Below the pieces are notes generated by a model. It made no database searches. It was not told where the DNA came from and worked only from the letters and a program-made list of their open reading frames with translations. A stretch of 64,000 nucleotides of DNA from the NCBI GenBank assembly GCA_036524005.1, contig DATDDB010000094.1, positions 23,276 through 87,275 on the forward strand. The letters are read 5' to 3'. Below, one piece after another: positions 53,939 to 62,951 of this stretch; the stretch's first letter is position 1, and every line of letters begins with the position of its first letter. This stretch comes from DATDDB01 sp036524005 (GTDB lineage: Bacteria; Pseudomonadota; Gammaproteobacteria; Burkholderiales; Gallionellaceae). A program made the position numbers and the translations under genes.

Positions 53939-55210
53939 TTATTGAGAATCCAGGGCCGGGATCACGAAGGAAATGTGCTCTTCCTGACCCGCCCCTGGCC
54001 CGACGCTGGCACGGTCGAACAAGTCGCGCAGCGTCAAGTCCGAGGCTGCCATGCCCTGCAGCCCTTCGCGCCGCAGCCACTCGCCTATTCCCCCGTCATC
54101 GTGGCGCGCAACGATGGTTTCCGGGGCAAACACGAAAATATGATGCAACTCGCCCAGCTTCACCAGCTCGGGCGTGCGCACCATGCTCCAGCCTTGCCCG
54201 GCCAGCTTGCTCACCAGGTTGGCGCGCGACAGCTTGGCCAGTATCTGCTCCAGGTAATCGAACCCCACCTGCAGCTTTTCGCAGAATACCGGCAAGGTCT
54301 GCACCGTGCCGCTGCGCAGGCCCTTGTCCATCATGCGCATCATGCACAGTGCATAGTAGAGCTGCGACATCGGGTCGGGCTGCTGCTTGTCCGTGCTGCG
54401 CCAGTGTGACAGCGACGAGGTGACGACGGCGCCCAGCAGCACGGCAATCCAGGACAGGTAGATCCAGAGCAGGAATACCGGGATGGCGGTAAATGCGCCA
54501 TAGACCAGTTTGTAGTTCGGGATGTGCGCGATGTATAGCGCAAGAAAGCTGTTCATGGATTCGAAGGCGAGCGCCGACACCACGCCGCCGATGATGGCAT
54601 GGCGCATCGGCACATAACGGTTGGGTACCACCCGGAACAGGAAGGTGAAAGCCGGGGCGGTCAGCAGGATCGGGGTCACTTTCAGCGCCGCCAGCCCGAT
54701 TCCGCTGATCTGGGAGGCATAGCCGACGGATATGCCGACCAGCCATGTGGTCAGCGACAGGCTGCCGCCGACCAGGAGCGGCCCCAGCGTCAGCACCAGC
54801 CAGTAGATCAGCACGCGCTGCATCAAGGGGCGCGGGCGCGACACATGCCAGATGGTATTCAGCGCATTATCGATGGACAGCATCAATATCATGGCGGTCG
54901 CACCGAGAAATACCACCCCCGCAGCCGTCAGGCGCGCGGCGCTGTCGGCAAACTGCTCAAGATAGGCTGCAACCAGCTTGCCGCCAGTATCCGGCAGCAT
55001 GTTGGCCGCAATGAATTTCCTGATTCCCTCGGAAAAATCCGCGAACAGCGGAAAGGTCGAAAACAGCGTCAGCGCGATGGTAACTATCGGGACCAGCGAC
55101 AGCAGGGTGGTGAATGTCAGGCTGGCTGCCATTTGCGCGCACTTATCCTGGGAAAAGCGCGCAGCAATCAGCTTGACCAGGTGCTGCAAATCCCGCCCCC
55201 TGTTGTTCAT
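53939..55210 (-). CDS. YihY/BrkB-family membrane protein with a C-terminal cytosolic domain
   Basis: A 423-residue protein with six membrane helices in the first about 285 residues, carrying the family segments QMAASLTFTTLLSLVP and LLWIYLSWIAVLLGAVV. A soluble C-terminal region of about 130 residues follows, predicted helical with a winged-helix-like stretch (FDYLEQILAKLSRANLV). The E. coli YihY lacks this extension. The family was once misnamed RNase BN. I prefer the ATG at 55210, although an in-frame TTG at 55237 would add nine residues. YqhA-type gene downstream, ttcA upstream. Confidence 0.88.
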   Translation of the reverse strand: MNNRGRDLQHLVKLIAARFSQDKCAQMAASLTFTTLLSLVPIVTIALTLFSTFPLFADFSEGIRKFIAANMLPDTGGKLVAAYLEQFADSAARLTAAGVVFLGATAMILMLSIDNALNTIWHVSRPRPLMQRVLIYWLVLTLGPLLVGGSLSLTTWLVGISVGYASQISGIGLAALKVTPILLTAPAFTFLFRVVPNRYVPMRHAIIGGVVSALAFESMNSFLALYIAHIPNYKLVYGAFTAIPVFLLWIYLSWIAVLLGAVVTSSLSHWRSTDKQQPDPMSQLYYALCMMRMMDKGLRSGTVQTLPVFCEKLQVGFDYLEQILAKLSRANLVSKLAGQGWSMVRTPELVKLGELHHIFVFAPETIVARHDDGGIGEWLRREGLQGMAASDLTLRDLFDRASVGPGAGQEEHISFVIPALDSQ

Positions 55211-55278
55211 TCTGGAATTCAACTGGTTTATCTCCAATGCCCGAGCAATGCGGTCATGATACCTTACTCCGCTCTGAA

Positions 55279-56145
55279 TTACAGCGTCTGGATGCCGATT
55301 TCCCCCACATCTTCAGAATCATCCGCATGACCTTCGCGCAGGCTAATGTGCGCGAAATCATGCAGATTCCGGTCCATCAAGTGCGAAGGCGTGATGTTTT
55401 GCATGGCGGTAAATATGCTTTGCGTGCGCCCGGGATATTGGCTCTCCCATGCGGCCAGCATTTCTTTGATGTTCTGGCGCTGCAGGTTTTCCTGCGAACC
55501 GCACAGGTTGCAGGGGATGATGGGGAACTCCATGCCGCGCGCATAGCGCACGATGTCCTTCTCTGCGCAGTATGCCAAGGGGCGGATGACGATGTGGTCG
55601 CCCTTGTCGGTGACCAGCTTGGGCGGCATCGCCTTCAGCTTGCCGCCGAAGAACATGTTCAGGAACAGGGTTTCCACCATGTCGTCGCGGTGGTGCCCCA
55701 GCGCGATCTTGTTCGCGCCAAGCTCCCCTGCCACCCGGTAGATGACGCCGCGCCGCAGCCGGGAGCACAGCGAGCAGGTGGTTTTGCCCTCGGGGATTTT
55801 TTCCTTGACGATGGAGTAGGTGTCCTGCGTCTCGATATGGTATTCCACGCCGATCTGCTTCAGATAAGTCGGCAGCACGTCGGCCGGGAATCCCGGCTGC
55901 TTCTGGTCCAGGTTCATCGCCACCAGCCGGAAATTGACCGGGGCGCGCTTCTGCAGCGTACGCAGGATGTCGAGCAGGGTATAGGAATCCTTGCCGCCGG
56001 ACAGGCACACCATCACGGTGTCGCCATCCTCGATCATGTTGAAATCGGCGATGGCCTGGCCCACTTGGTGCTCCAGCCGCCCCTTGAGGCGGTTGAAATT
56101 GGTGGAATGGTGCTCGAATTGTATGGGTTGTATCGTATCGTTCAT
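55279..56145 (-). CDS. ttcA: tRNA 2-thiocytidine(32) synthetase TtcA
   Basis: TtcA thiolates C32 of certain tRNAs using ATP and an iron-sulfur cluster. The 288-residue protein has the PP-loop SGGKDS (49-54) and two CxxC pairs, C124-C127 in CSLC and C212-C215 in CNLC, which hold the cluster. The GHHRDDMVETL motif typical of this family follows the first pair. Translation starts at the ATG at 56145. A region of 173 bp without a gene precedes it, containing a short palindrome at 56223-56237. Confidence 0.97.
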   Translation of the reverse strand: MNDTIQPIQFEHHSTNFNRLKGRLEHQVGQAIADFNMIEDGDTVMVCLSGGKDSYTLLDILRTLQKRAPVNFRLVAMNLDQKQPGFPADVLPTYLKQIGVEYHIETQDTYSIVKEKIPEGKTTCSLCSRLRRGVIYRVAGELGANKIALGHHRDDMVETLFLNMFFGGKLKAMPPKLVTDKGDHIVIRPLAYCAEKDIVRYARGMEFPIIPCNLCGSQENLQRQNIKEMLAAWESQYPGRTQSIFTAMQNITPSHLMDRNLHDFAHISLREGHADDSEDVGEIGIQTL

Positions 56146-56222
56146 CTTAAGTCTGGATTACCAAAGCGTCGCGAGCGCAGGCCTAACGCGGCGCGCAAGG
56201 ACGAAGCGGTTTAGGCAGGGAT

Positions 56223-56237
56223 GGGCGAATTTCGCCC
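56223..56237. repeat. Short palindrome between ttcA and the pteridine reductase gene
   Basis: GGGCGAA and TTCGCCC pair around a single T (56223-56237). It lies about 80 bp downstream of the pteridine reductase gene and 78 bp upstream of ttcA, both on the minus strand. It could be a protein-binding site or part of a weak terminator. Nothing else is evident in the gap. Confidence 0.35.
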
Positions 56238-56318
56238 AACTCGCAAAAAGCGGAGTTTACAGGATAGCAGAGCGCATTTTGAGTCCTTGAGCATCAAAGT
56301 TGTGCCGGGCGCGGCAGT

Positions 56319-57059
56319 TCAGAGATTGATGCTGCGCCCGCCATCCACCGCGATGATCTGGCCGGTGACATAGGGCGCGTCCTGCAACAGGAACAGCACC
56401 GTCTTGGCGATGTCGTCCGGCTCGCCCTCGCGCTTGAGCAGGGTGTGCGCCACGATCTTGCGCCGGCTTTCCTGGTCCTGCCAATCCCCGCCCTCGGGCC
56501 ACAGGATGACGCCGGGCGAAACAGCATTGACACGCACGAACGGCGCAAGTTCCTGCGCCAGCGCGCGCGTCAGGCCGGACAGCCCGGTCTTGGCCACACT
56601 GTACAGCAGGTGCCCATGCATCGGGCGCTCGGCGTGGATGTCCACGATGTTCACGATGGCACCATGGTTTCTGCGCAACTCGCTGGCTGCCGCCTGGGCC
56701 AGGAACAGCGGGGCCTTGAGGTTGGTGCCGATCAGGTCGTCCCAGTGTTCGCCGGTAATCTCGCTCAATGGCTGGGCATAAAAACTCGAGGCATTGTTGA
56801 CCAGCGCATCCAGCCGCCCGAAACGGTGGATGGTTTTCTGCACCAGCTTGGGCAGATCCTGCGCTTGCAGCAGGTTGGCCTGCACGGTCTCGGCCGAACC
56901 GGGCCGCAGGCCGTTCAACTCGGATGCCAGCGCCAGCGCCTCCTCGCGCGAAGAACGATAATGCACGGCAACGGCAGCCCCTGCCGCGTGCAGCCTGCGG
57001 CTGATCGCAGCGCCCACGCGCTTGGCCCCGCCGGTCACCAACACAACTTTGCCTTGCAC
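56319..57059 (-). CDS. Pteridine reductase-like short-chain dehydrogenase
   Basis: A 246-residue SDR with cofactor loop VTGGAKRVGAAI (the KRVG form marks NADPH-using pteridine reductases), the NNASSFY motif shared with PTR1, and the catalytic Tyr and Lys in LYSVAKTG. It likely reduces dihydrobiopterin- or folate-type pteridines, as FolM and PTR1 do. I chose the GTG at 57059 because GAGGAG lies 6 nt before it. A TTG ten codons upstream is the alternative. It is divergent from the MidA-type gene 46 bp away. Confidence 0.85.
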   Translation of the reverse strand: MQGKVVLVTGGAKRVGAAISRRLHAAGAAVAVHYRSSREEALALASELNGLRPGSAETVQANLLQAQDLPKLVQKTIHRFGRLDALVNNASSFYAQPLSEITGEHWDDLIGTNLKAPLFLAQAAASELRRNHGAIVNIVDIHAERPMHGHLLYSVAKTGLSGLTRALAQELAPFVRVNAVSPGVILWPEGGDWQDQESRRKIVAHTLLKREGEPDDIAKTVLFLLQDAPYVTGQIIAVDGGRSINL

Positions 57060-57105
57060 CCCGGTCTCCTCTAAACTTGCAGTCGTCAATTTAACACATC
57101 AGGCC

Positions 57106-58257
57106 ATGCCCCCTCTACCGCCCCCCTCTCCCGAAGCGCTCGCACATAGCGAGCGCCTGCGCCATCTCATCCGGCAGGACATTGCCCAGCAGGACGGCTG
57201 GATCCCCTTTTCGCGCTTCATGGAGCTCGCGCTGTATGCACCCGGACTGGGCTATTACACGGCGGGGGCGCGCAAGTTCGGCGAAGCCGGGGACTTTGTC
57301 ACCGCGCCGGAAATCTCGCCGCTGTTTGGCCGCACGCTGGCGCATCAGGTCGCGGAAATCATGGCGCACAGCGCGCCCGAAATTCTCGAACTGGGCGCGG
57401 GCAGCGGCAAGCTCGCCGCCGACATGCTGCTCGAACTGGAACGCAACGACTGGCTGCCGGAACGTTATTCCATACTCGAGGTGAGCGCCGACCTGCGCGA
57501 GCGCCAGCAGGAATTGCTGCGCGAGCGCGCCCCGCACCTGCTGGCGCGCGTCTCCTGGCTGGACGCCCTGCCCGCCCGCGTCAACGGCGCCGTGGTCGGC
57601 AACGAAGTGCTCGACGCCCTGCCCGTGCACCTGCTGCGCTGGGAGGGCGGCGGCATCAAGGAGCACGGCGTGTCATGCGCCGGGGAGAATTTCGTGTGGC
57701 GCGACCAGGCAATGCAAGAGGATGGACTGCTGCTGGCCGCGCAGCGCATCGAGGTGCCGGAAGGCTACCAGAGCGAAATCTCGCTTTCCTCGCGCGGGCT
57801 GGTGAAAAGCCTGTGCGAGCGCCTGCACAAGGGCGTCCTGTTGTTCATCGATTACGGCTTCGGCGCAGGCGAGTATTACCATCCCCAGCGCTCGCGCGGC
57901 ACGCTGATGTGCCATTACCGCCATCACGCGCACGACGACCCGTTTTTCCTGGTCGGGCTGCAGGACATCACCGCGCACGTGGATTACAGCGCCATTTACG
58001 AGAGTGCGATGGATGCCGGCGCGCACCTGCTGGGCTACACCTCGCAGGCGCACTTCCTGGTCAACAGCGGCATCGTCCGCTTCATGCAATCTGTCGCGCC
58101 GGAAAACCTGCGCGATTATCTGCCGCTTTCGGTGCAATTGCAGAAGCTCACCAGTCCGGCGGAGATGGGCGAGCTGTTCAAGGTGATTGCGCTGGGCAAG
58201 GGGCTGGAAATTCCGCTCTCGGGATTTACGCGCGGGGATTTGTCGCGCCTGCTTTAG
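57106..58257 (+). CDS. MidA/NDUFAF7-type SAM-dependent methyltransferase
   Basis: A 383-residue protein of the DUF185 family, whose mitochondrial member methylates an Arg of complex I subunit NDUFS2. The features seen are FMELALYAPGLGYYTAG (about 38-54), the substrate-side TAPEISPLFG, the SAM motif ILELGAGSGKLA, VVGNEVLDALPVH, and LLFIDYGFG with the late TLMCHYRHH. By analogy it could modify a respiratory complex I subunit, but no nuo gene is near. It starts at the ATG 57106. Its 3' end overlaps the convergent membrane gene by 32 bp. Confidence 0.9.
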   Translation: MPPLPPPSPEALAHSERLRHLIRQDIAQQDGWIPFSRFMELALYAPGLGYYTAGARKFGEAGDFVTAPEISPLFGRTLAHQVAEIMAHSAPEILELGAGSGKLAADMLLELERNDWLPERYSILEVSADLRERQQELLRERAPHLLARVSWLDALPARVNGAVVGNEVLDALPVHLLRWEGGGIKEHGVSCAGENFVWRDQAMQEDGLLLAAQRIEVPEGYQSEISLSSRGLVKSLCERLHKGVLLFIDYGFGAGEYYHPQRSRGTLMCHYRHHAHDDPFFLVGLQDITAHVDYSAIYESAMDAGAHLLGYTSQAHFLVNSGIVRFMQSVAPENLRDYLPLSVQLQKLTSPAEMGELFKVIALGKGLEIPLSGFTRGDLSRLL

Positions 58258-58849
58258 AAGCCCTGCCTGTTCGCAGGTAGCGCATGCCCTGCGCAGCAGC
58301 CGCGAACGCGGCATAGATCGAAACCAGCGGATCCAACAGGTAATCCCAGAGATTGGTGGATTCAGACCAGCCCACGCTCCACGCCAGCACGGCGGCGGCT
58401 AGGGTGAAGGTGATCGCCGGCATCCCCTTCCACGCCGCTAGCAAGGCCAGGCCCAGCAAATAGGCAAGCAGCCAGTAGCTGCCGTAGCCCAGGCGATACG
58501 GGTCGTATTCACCCCAGCCCAGCGCCAGGGGGTAGAACCCTGCCGCCGCTACCATGACCAGGAGCAGTAGCTTGTCGCGGCCCGGCAGCACCATCCAGCC
58601 GAACCGGGTGTGCAGCAGGGATGCCCCCAGCAGCACCAGGGCAGTGATGCTCAGATCGCCGGTGGCGCCACGCACATAACCCGCCAGCGGCAGGCCGCCT
58701 AGCGGGAGCAGCACGGCCATGAATATTGCAGCCGGCAGCCACCCGCGCCGCGTACGCGACATGCGGGATAGGCCCGGAATCCTGCTGGCCAGCACGGCAA
58801 GGGCAAGGGCCATGCCCAGCAGGCCGGTTACATCGTTGAAGTGCATCAT
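58226..58849 (-). CDS. Polytopic membrane protein of unknown function in the glycan cluster
   Basis: A 207-residue hydrophobic protein with about six membrane helices and a charged C-terminal tail. I do not recognise the family. A central loop carries WGEYDPYRLGYGSYW, and the last helix is followed by RYLRTGR. Its ATG overlaps the stop of the Asp-box protein gene (ATGA), so it belongs to the three-gene minus-strand operon with the ArnT-like transferase. Its 3' end runs 32 bp into the convergent methyltransferase gene. Confidence 0.7.
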   Translation of the reverse strand: MMHFNDVTGLLGMALALAVLASRIPGLSRMSRTRRGWLPAAIFMAVLLPLGGLPLAGYVRGATGDLSITALVLLGASLLHTRFGWMVLPGRDKLLLLVMVAAAGFYPLALGWGEYDPYRLGYGSYWLLAYLLGLALLAAWKGMPAITFTLAAAVLAWSVGWSESTNLWDYLLDPLVSIYAAFAAAAQGMRYLRTGRASKAGATNPRA

Positions 58850-60147
58850 TTGGCCCGCCCCGCCGGTGGCTCAAGTCCCGCCTGCTGGTCCAGCCATGCC
58901 TGGTTGAATTGCACATGCTTGATGAAGGCGCGGTTCCAGGTATAGACCAGGTGAAAATCCCCACGCTGCGTTTGCAGCAGGAAGGGATAGGAAAATTCAT
59001 AGCGGCAGCCCTGCGGGGTGCAAGCCTGCCGCTCGAGCGACTCGCGGAACTGCTGCTGTTCCGCGGCAGGGACCCGGGTGAGCCTGGCGTCGGATTGCGC
59101 GAGCAAAGCGGGAGCGCGCTCCATGTAAGCAGCAACAGCCAGTGGCTGGCCGCGCTGGTTTTCCAGCTCGTAGACCGTTTGCCAGCTTGCCCCATGGTCC
59201 CTGGAGATCATCAGGGCCAACTCATCGCGCCCTTGCTCGACATTGTTCAGCACGGCCAGCATGCGCCCATCCGGCAGCACGATGGCGCTGAGGGCGGAGT
59301 CTGGATTGGGCAGGGAGGAGCTTACCGGTGCAGTCCAGCTTTGCCCGGCATCCTGTGTGACGATGGCGAGTGCGCGGTGCGGCGGCGGGCCGGAATGGCG
59401 CATCAGCACCCGCGCATCATTCCGGTCCTGCACCAGCATCACCGGCTGCAGGGCCCCGCTGCCGCCGGGCGCAAGGCGCTGCTTGTCCAGCACCGCAGAC
59501 TGGCCATCCAGGCGCAGCAGTTCGCCGAACTTGGTGATGAATTCGTGATAGACCGGGAAACCCAGCGTGCCGTCTTCGTACTGGAAGGGCGCATTGCGCA
59601 CCAGCGTGCTGACGTTGAGGAAAGGCGAGGTGATGAGCCGCCGCGGGGCAGACCAGGTATCGCCCTCGTCGCTGGAGCGCATTGCCGTAATCGAACTGCC
59701 CGCCCAGCCGCCCAACGAGACGGTGACGTAATACAGCCAGAGCGAACCGTCCGCGGCCCGCCCCGCCACCGGGTTGCCCAGCTTGGCGATGTAGCGCTGC
59801 AACGCACGCTGGGTGCGAACGCGATCGATCACGCTCTGCTCCGCGCCCCACTGCCCCGAGGCGGGATCGAACACGGCGCTGTGGATTTCCACATCCGGCG
59901 CGCCTTCCCGGCTGCCGGAAAACCAGAACGCGCGGAGGCGCCCGTCTTTCAGCTCGACCAGGGTCGCGGCGTGTGTCTGCGCACCCTGCCGGGAGGAAGC
60001 GAAGCGGCTCTGCAGCAGCGCGGGTGCGTGACTGGTCGCCGGTGCCGGCGGCTCACGAAACGCGGCTGGCTGCGGGCGCTGCGCTGCCTTGAAGAAGCCT
60101 GCGCCGAACGCAAGCATCACCAGCAGCCCTAGCGCCAGACGCTGCAC
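58846..60147 (-). CDS. Membrane-anchored sialidase-like (Asp-box/BNR) beta-propeller protein
   Basis: A 433-residue protein with an N-terminal signal anchor (about 3-17) and a periplasmic beta-propeller recognised by Asp-box motifs: SSDEGDTWSAP, TQDAGQSWTAP and SRDHGASWQTV. The RxAxP-type FRIP motif of true bacterial sialidases is not seen, so glycan cleavage is not certain. It could be a lectin-like or hydrolase-like partner of the adjacent glycosyltransferases. I prefer the GTG at 60147, directly after the transferase stop, to a TTG 21 codons upstream that would overlap that gene by 62 bp. Confidence 0.75.
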   Translation of the reverse strand: MQRLALGLLVMLAFGAGFFKAAQRPQPAAFREPPAPATSHAPALLQSRFASSRQGAQTHAATLVELKDGRLRAFWFSGSREGAPDVEIHSAVFDPASGQWGAEQSVIDRVRTQRALQRYIAKLGNPVAGRAADGSLWLYYVTVSLGGWAGSSITAMRSSDEGDTWSAPRRLITSPFLNVSTLVRNAPFQYEDGTLGFPVYHEFITKFGELLRLDGQSAVLDKQRLAPGGSGALQPVMLVQDRNDARVLMRHSGPPPHRALAIVTQDAGQSWTAPVSSSLPNPDSALSAIVLPDGRMLAVLNNVEQGRDELALMISRDHGASWQTVYELENQRGQPLAVAAYMERAPALLAQSDARLTRVPAAEQQQFRESLERQACTPQGCRYEFSYPFLLQTQRGDFHLVYTWNRAFIKHVQFNQAWLDQQAGLEPPAGRAK

Positions 60148-60148
60148 T

Positions 60149-61879
60149 TTATCTGCACTCGCTGATGGGCTTGATTCCGGTCTGGCTGGGCGTGGGGACC
60201 GTGGATTCAACCAGCCATTCCCTGACGAACAGGTGCTGGAAAACTTCGCCCTTCACCAGCATGTCCCACACCTCGCCTTCGGACTGGCGCCCGGTGATTT
60301 CGATGCGCTGCCCGATCACCTTGCAGTCCGGGCAAAGGACTTTCTCCTGCATCGGCGCGCGCACCGCAAACAGCCGAAATCGTCCCGCAAGGGATTCCGG
60401 GGTCACGCCGGGGAGGTGCTCGTAGTAGCCATGCACGTCGGCACCGGGCAGCAGAAAGCGGTGGCCCTCGTCCTTGCCGATGAACAGATTGCATGGCACC
60501 CATACATCCTTTCCTTTGGCATACTGCTGCGCCTCGGCGCTGTAATTACCTGGAGCGCCGTCGAAGGGATCCAGGACCAGGGCAAAGCACAGGTAACCCA
60601 GAATGATCGCTCCGCTGAACAAGGTGCGCGTCAGCCTGGGGACGAACATCGCGGTCAGCAGCAAGATCGAGGTCAGGGGCATCATGACCCAGAACGCCCA
60701 GCCATACAGCCCCCCGCCCATCTCGTCATCGAGCCGCAGGGCAATGCGCAGCAGCGCCGCCACGAGGGCCGTGCAGATGGCCAGAGCGGTTACGAACAGC
60801 CAGCGCGGGATGCGCTCCCAGTAGATCGCAAGCAAAATTGCCAGTGCGGGCATTGCTTCCAGCATGTAGCGTGGCGAGTGCTGGCTCGCCAGGCTGAACA
60901 TGAGCAAGAACGAACCCAGCAGGATCCACAGCATTTTTTCAGCGCTGCCAGCAAGGCTGCGCTGGCGGTAAGCAACCCAGGCCAGGCCGAACACCGGGAA
61001 CGCCAGGGTGAGGGCGTTGGCCGGGTAGCCCAGCAGCATCAGCCAGATGGTGTGGTCACCGCGAATCATTTCCCCAAGGTAATTGCCGTGCTCGACCTTG
61101 CGCATATTCTCCACCCAGAAGAACTCGTGCCATAGCGCGGCCGGGTTGGGGTCCAGCCCGATCCACAAGCCGAAGAACAGCGCCAGCGCCAGCACCCCGG
61201 TCAGCACTGGTTTCCACGAGTCGCGCACCAGAAACTCGCGCCAGCGGTACTGGCGCTGCTGCAGGTACCACCACATCAGCGCCATGCCTACCGGAAGCAG
61301 GAAGAAGAACGACTTGTACAGCAGGCCCAGCCCGGTCTCCAGCCCCAGCACCACCGGAAAGAGGAAACGCGAATCAAAGGCGCGCTCGCGCCAGTAGAGC
61401 AGGGTGAAGAACGGCAGGAACAGCCAGAACACGATGCCGGGGTCGGTGAGGTAGGGGCGCCCGAAGCGATAAGTACCCCAGAAGGCCAGGTAGGCGAGCA
61501 GTGCGACGAAAGCGGTCTCGAGCTTGCCGGTCAGTTTGCGCGCCAGCAGAAACACCAGCAGGGCCGTAAGCAGCGTATAGATCACGCTGGGGTAGCGCAA
61601 ATGCCACAAATCCCAGTTCTTGCCCCAGTCTGTGGCCGCAATGGCATGCCAGAACATCAGGGGCGGCTTGATGTTGCGCATGGTCTCCAGATCGGATTGC
61701 AGCGGGAGCCAGTGGCCGCTGGCCGCGGTCATGCGCGCAATGTGCACATACAGGTATTCGTCGCTGTTCTTGGGAATTTGCTGGCTCCCCAGGCCGTAAA
61801 AATAGGTAAACACGGCCAGCAGGGTCGCCAGGACATACCAGGCCAGGCGCATGCGCGTATCTGCGAATCGAGTAAACAT
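60149..61879 (-). CDS. ArnT/PMT-like membrane glycosyltransferase (GT39/GT83 type)
   Basis: A 576-residue integral membrane protein with about twelve helices and a soluble C-terminal part. The early periplasmic loop has the expected acidic motif (NSDEYLYVHIARM, about 38-50) followed by PPLMFW, as in ArnT and protein mannosyltransferases. These enzymes use undecaprenyl-phosphate sugars and act on the periplasmic face, on lipid A or proteins. The donor could be made by the GT2 transferase encoded at 62952. I chose the ATG at 61879. The frame is open far upstream but overlaps the epimerase gene in antisense. Confidence 0.88.
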   Translation of the reverse strand: MFTRFADTRMRLAWYVLATLLAVFTYFYGLGSQQIPKNSDEYLYVHIARMTAASGHWLPLQSDLETMRNIKPPLMFWHAIAATDWGKNWDLWHLRYPSVIYTLLTALLVFLLARKLTGKLETAFVALLAYLAFWGTYRFGRPYLTDPGIVFWLFLPFFTLLYWRERAFDSRFLFPVVLGLETGLGLLYKSFFFLLPVGMALMWWYLQQRQYRWREFLVRDSWKPVLTGVLALALFFGLWIGLDPNPAALWHEFFWVENMRKVEHGNYLGEMIRGDHTIWLMLLGYPANALTLAFPVFGLAWVAYRQRSLAGSAEKMLWILLGSFLLMFSLASQHSPRYMLEAMPALAILLAIYWERIPRWLFVTALAICTALVAALLRIALRLDDEMGGGLYGWAFWVMMPLTSILLLTAMFVPRLTRTLFSGAIILGYLCFALVLDPFDGAPGNYSAEAQQYAKGKDVWVPCNLFIGKDEGHRFLLPGADVHGYYEHLPGVTPESLAGRFRLFAVRAPMQEKVLCPDCKVIGQRIEITGRQSEGEVWDMLVKGEVFQHLFVREWLVESTVPTPSQTGIKPISECR

Positions 61880-61920
61880 GGAGGCTACCAAACGGGAGGA
61901 TGACTGAAAATGCCGTGCGC

Positions 61921-61926
61921 TATAAT
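61921..61926 (+). promoter_or_regulatory. Possible -10 box for the epimerase-GT2 genes
   Basis: A consensus TATAAT lies in the 132-bp divergent region, 85 nt before the epimerase start. No good -35 box is found at standard spacing (ATGACT at 61900-61905 would give 15 bp). It could also be used by a regulated promoter. Confidence 0.4.
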
Positions 61927-62011
61927 AGCAAACACACCATGATCTTGGGCAAATTATGAGCCGGCTGGCATACTTGAATTTCGCAACAATCCCGGAAACA
62001 AAGGGGGGCAA

Positions 62012-62935
62012 TTGAGATCGCTCGTGCTCGGCGGCGGCGGTTTCATCGGCGCCCACCTGGTTACCGCCCTGCTGGCTGGCGGAACACCGGTGCGGGTGCT
62101 GGAACGCCCCTACCGCGTACACTCCGCGGCGCTGGAACATACCCCGGGCCTGGAGTGGCAGGAGGGGGATTTCGGCAACAGCCAGGACATCCGCCGCGCG
62201 CTGGAAGGGGTGGATACCGTCTATCACCTGGTTTCCACCACCCAGCCGCAATCTTCCAACGACGACCCCGCGTTCGACGTGCAAAGCAACCTGCTGGCCA
62301 CCCTGAACCTGCTGGAGCAGCTGCGCGGGAGCCCGGGGACGAAACTCGTGTTCGTCTCCTCCGGCGGCACGGTGTACGGCGTGCCGCGTGCGACTCCGAT
62401 TCCGGAAACGCACCCGACCGACCCCACCTGCTCCTACGGCATCGTCAAGCTGGCCATCGAGAAATACCTGGCGCTGTACCGCATCCTGCACGGCCTGGAT
62501 TACCGCATCCTGCGGCTGGCCAATCCCTACGGACCGGGACAGGAGGCCAACCGCGCCCAGGGCGTGGTGGGCACTTTCCTGTCGCGCGTGGTGAACGACG
62601 AGGCGATCGAGGTGTGGGGCGACGGCACGGTGGTGCGCGACTACCTGTATATCGGCGATGCGGTTTCCGCCATGCTGCAAGCCGCGCAGTGCCAGGGCCA
62701 GGAACGCATCTTCAACATCGGCTCCGGCCGTGGCCACAGCGTGCGCGAGATCATCGCCGCCGTCGAGCACACGACGGGCAGAACCGCGCGCGTCCGCTAC
62801 ACTGCGGGCCGCAAATTCGACATCCCCGTCAGCATACTCGACATCGCACGGGCAAAGGCCGAGCTGGGGTGGCGGCCGCGCATCGAATTGGATGAAGGCC
62901 TGCGCCTGACCTACTCAGCCATGCTGAATAAATAG
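62012..62935 (+). CDS. NAD-dependent epimerase/dehydratase (UDP-sugar type)
   Basis: A 307-residue extended SDR with the Rossmann glycine loop LGGGGFIGAHL (about 6-16), the catalytic Ser-Thr region VSSGGTVYG, the Tyr and Lys in YGIVK, and the substrate-side NPYGPGQ and VWGDGTVVRDYLY. It resembles UDP-glucose 4-epimerases, but the exact sugar cannot be told. It starts at TTG 62012, supported by AAGGGGGG five nt upstream. The GT2 gene follows after 16 bp, so the two probably act on the same glycan. Confidence 0.88.
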   Translation: MRSLVLGGGGFIGAHLVTALLAGGTPVRVLERPYRVHSAALEHTPGLEWQEGDFGNSQDIRRALEGVDTVYHLVSTTQPQSSNDDPAFDVQSNLLATLNLLEQLRGSPGTKLVFVSSGGTVYGVPRATPIPETHPTDPTCSYGIVKLAIEKYLALYRILHGLDYRILRLANPYGPGQEANRAQGVVGTFLSRVVNDEAIEVWGDGTVVRDYLYIGDAVSAMLQAAQCQGQERIFNIGSGRGHSVREIIAAVEHTTGRTARVRYTAGRKFDIPVSILDIARAKAELGWRPRIELDEGLRLTYSAMLNK

Positions 62936-62951
62936 CCCGGGAATACAAAGC

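Noticed and set aside
53939..55210. Annotation of the YihY-type protein as ribonuclease BN
   Set aside because: That name came from an early misassignment. The true RNase BN is a metallo-beta-lactamase protein, and this is a six-helix membrane protein.
61880..62770. Upstream in-frame extension of the ArnT-like transferase (297 extra codons)
   Set aside because: It is antisense to the epimerase gene and crosses the divergent promoter region. The transferase family start lies at 61879.
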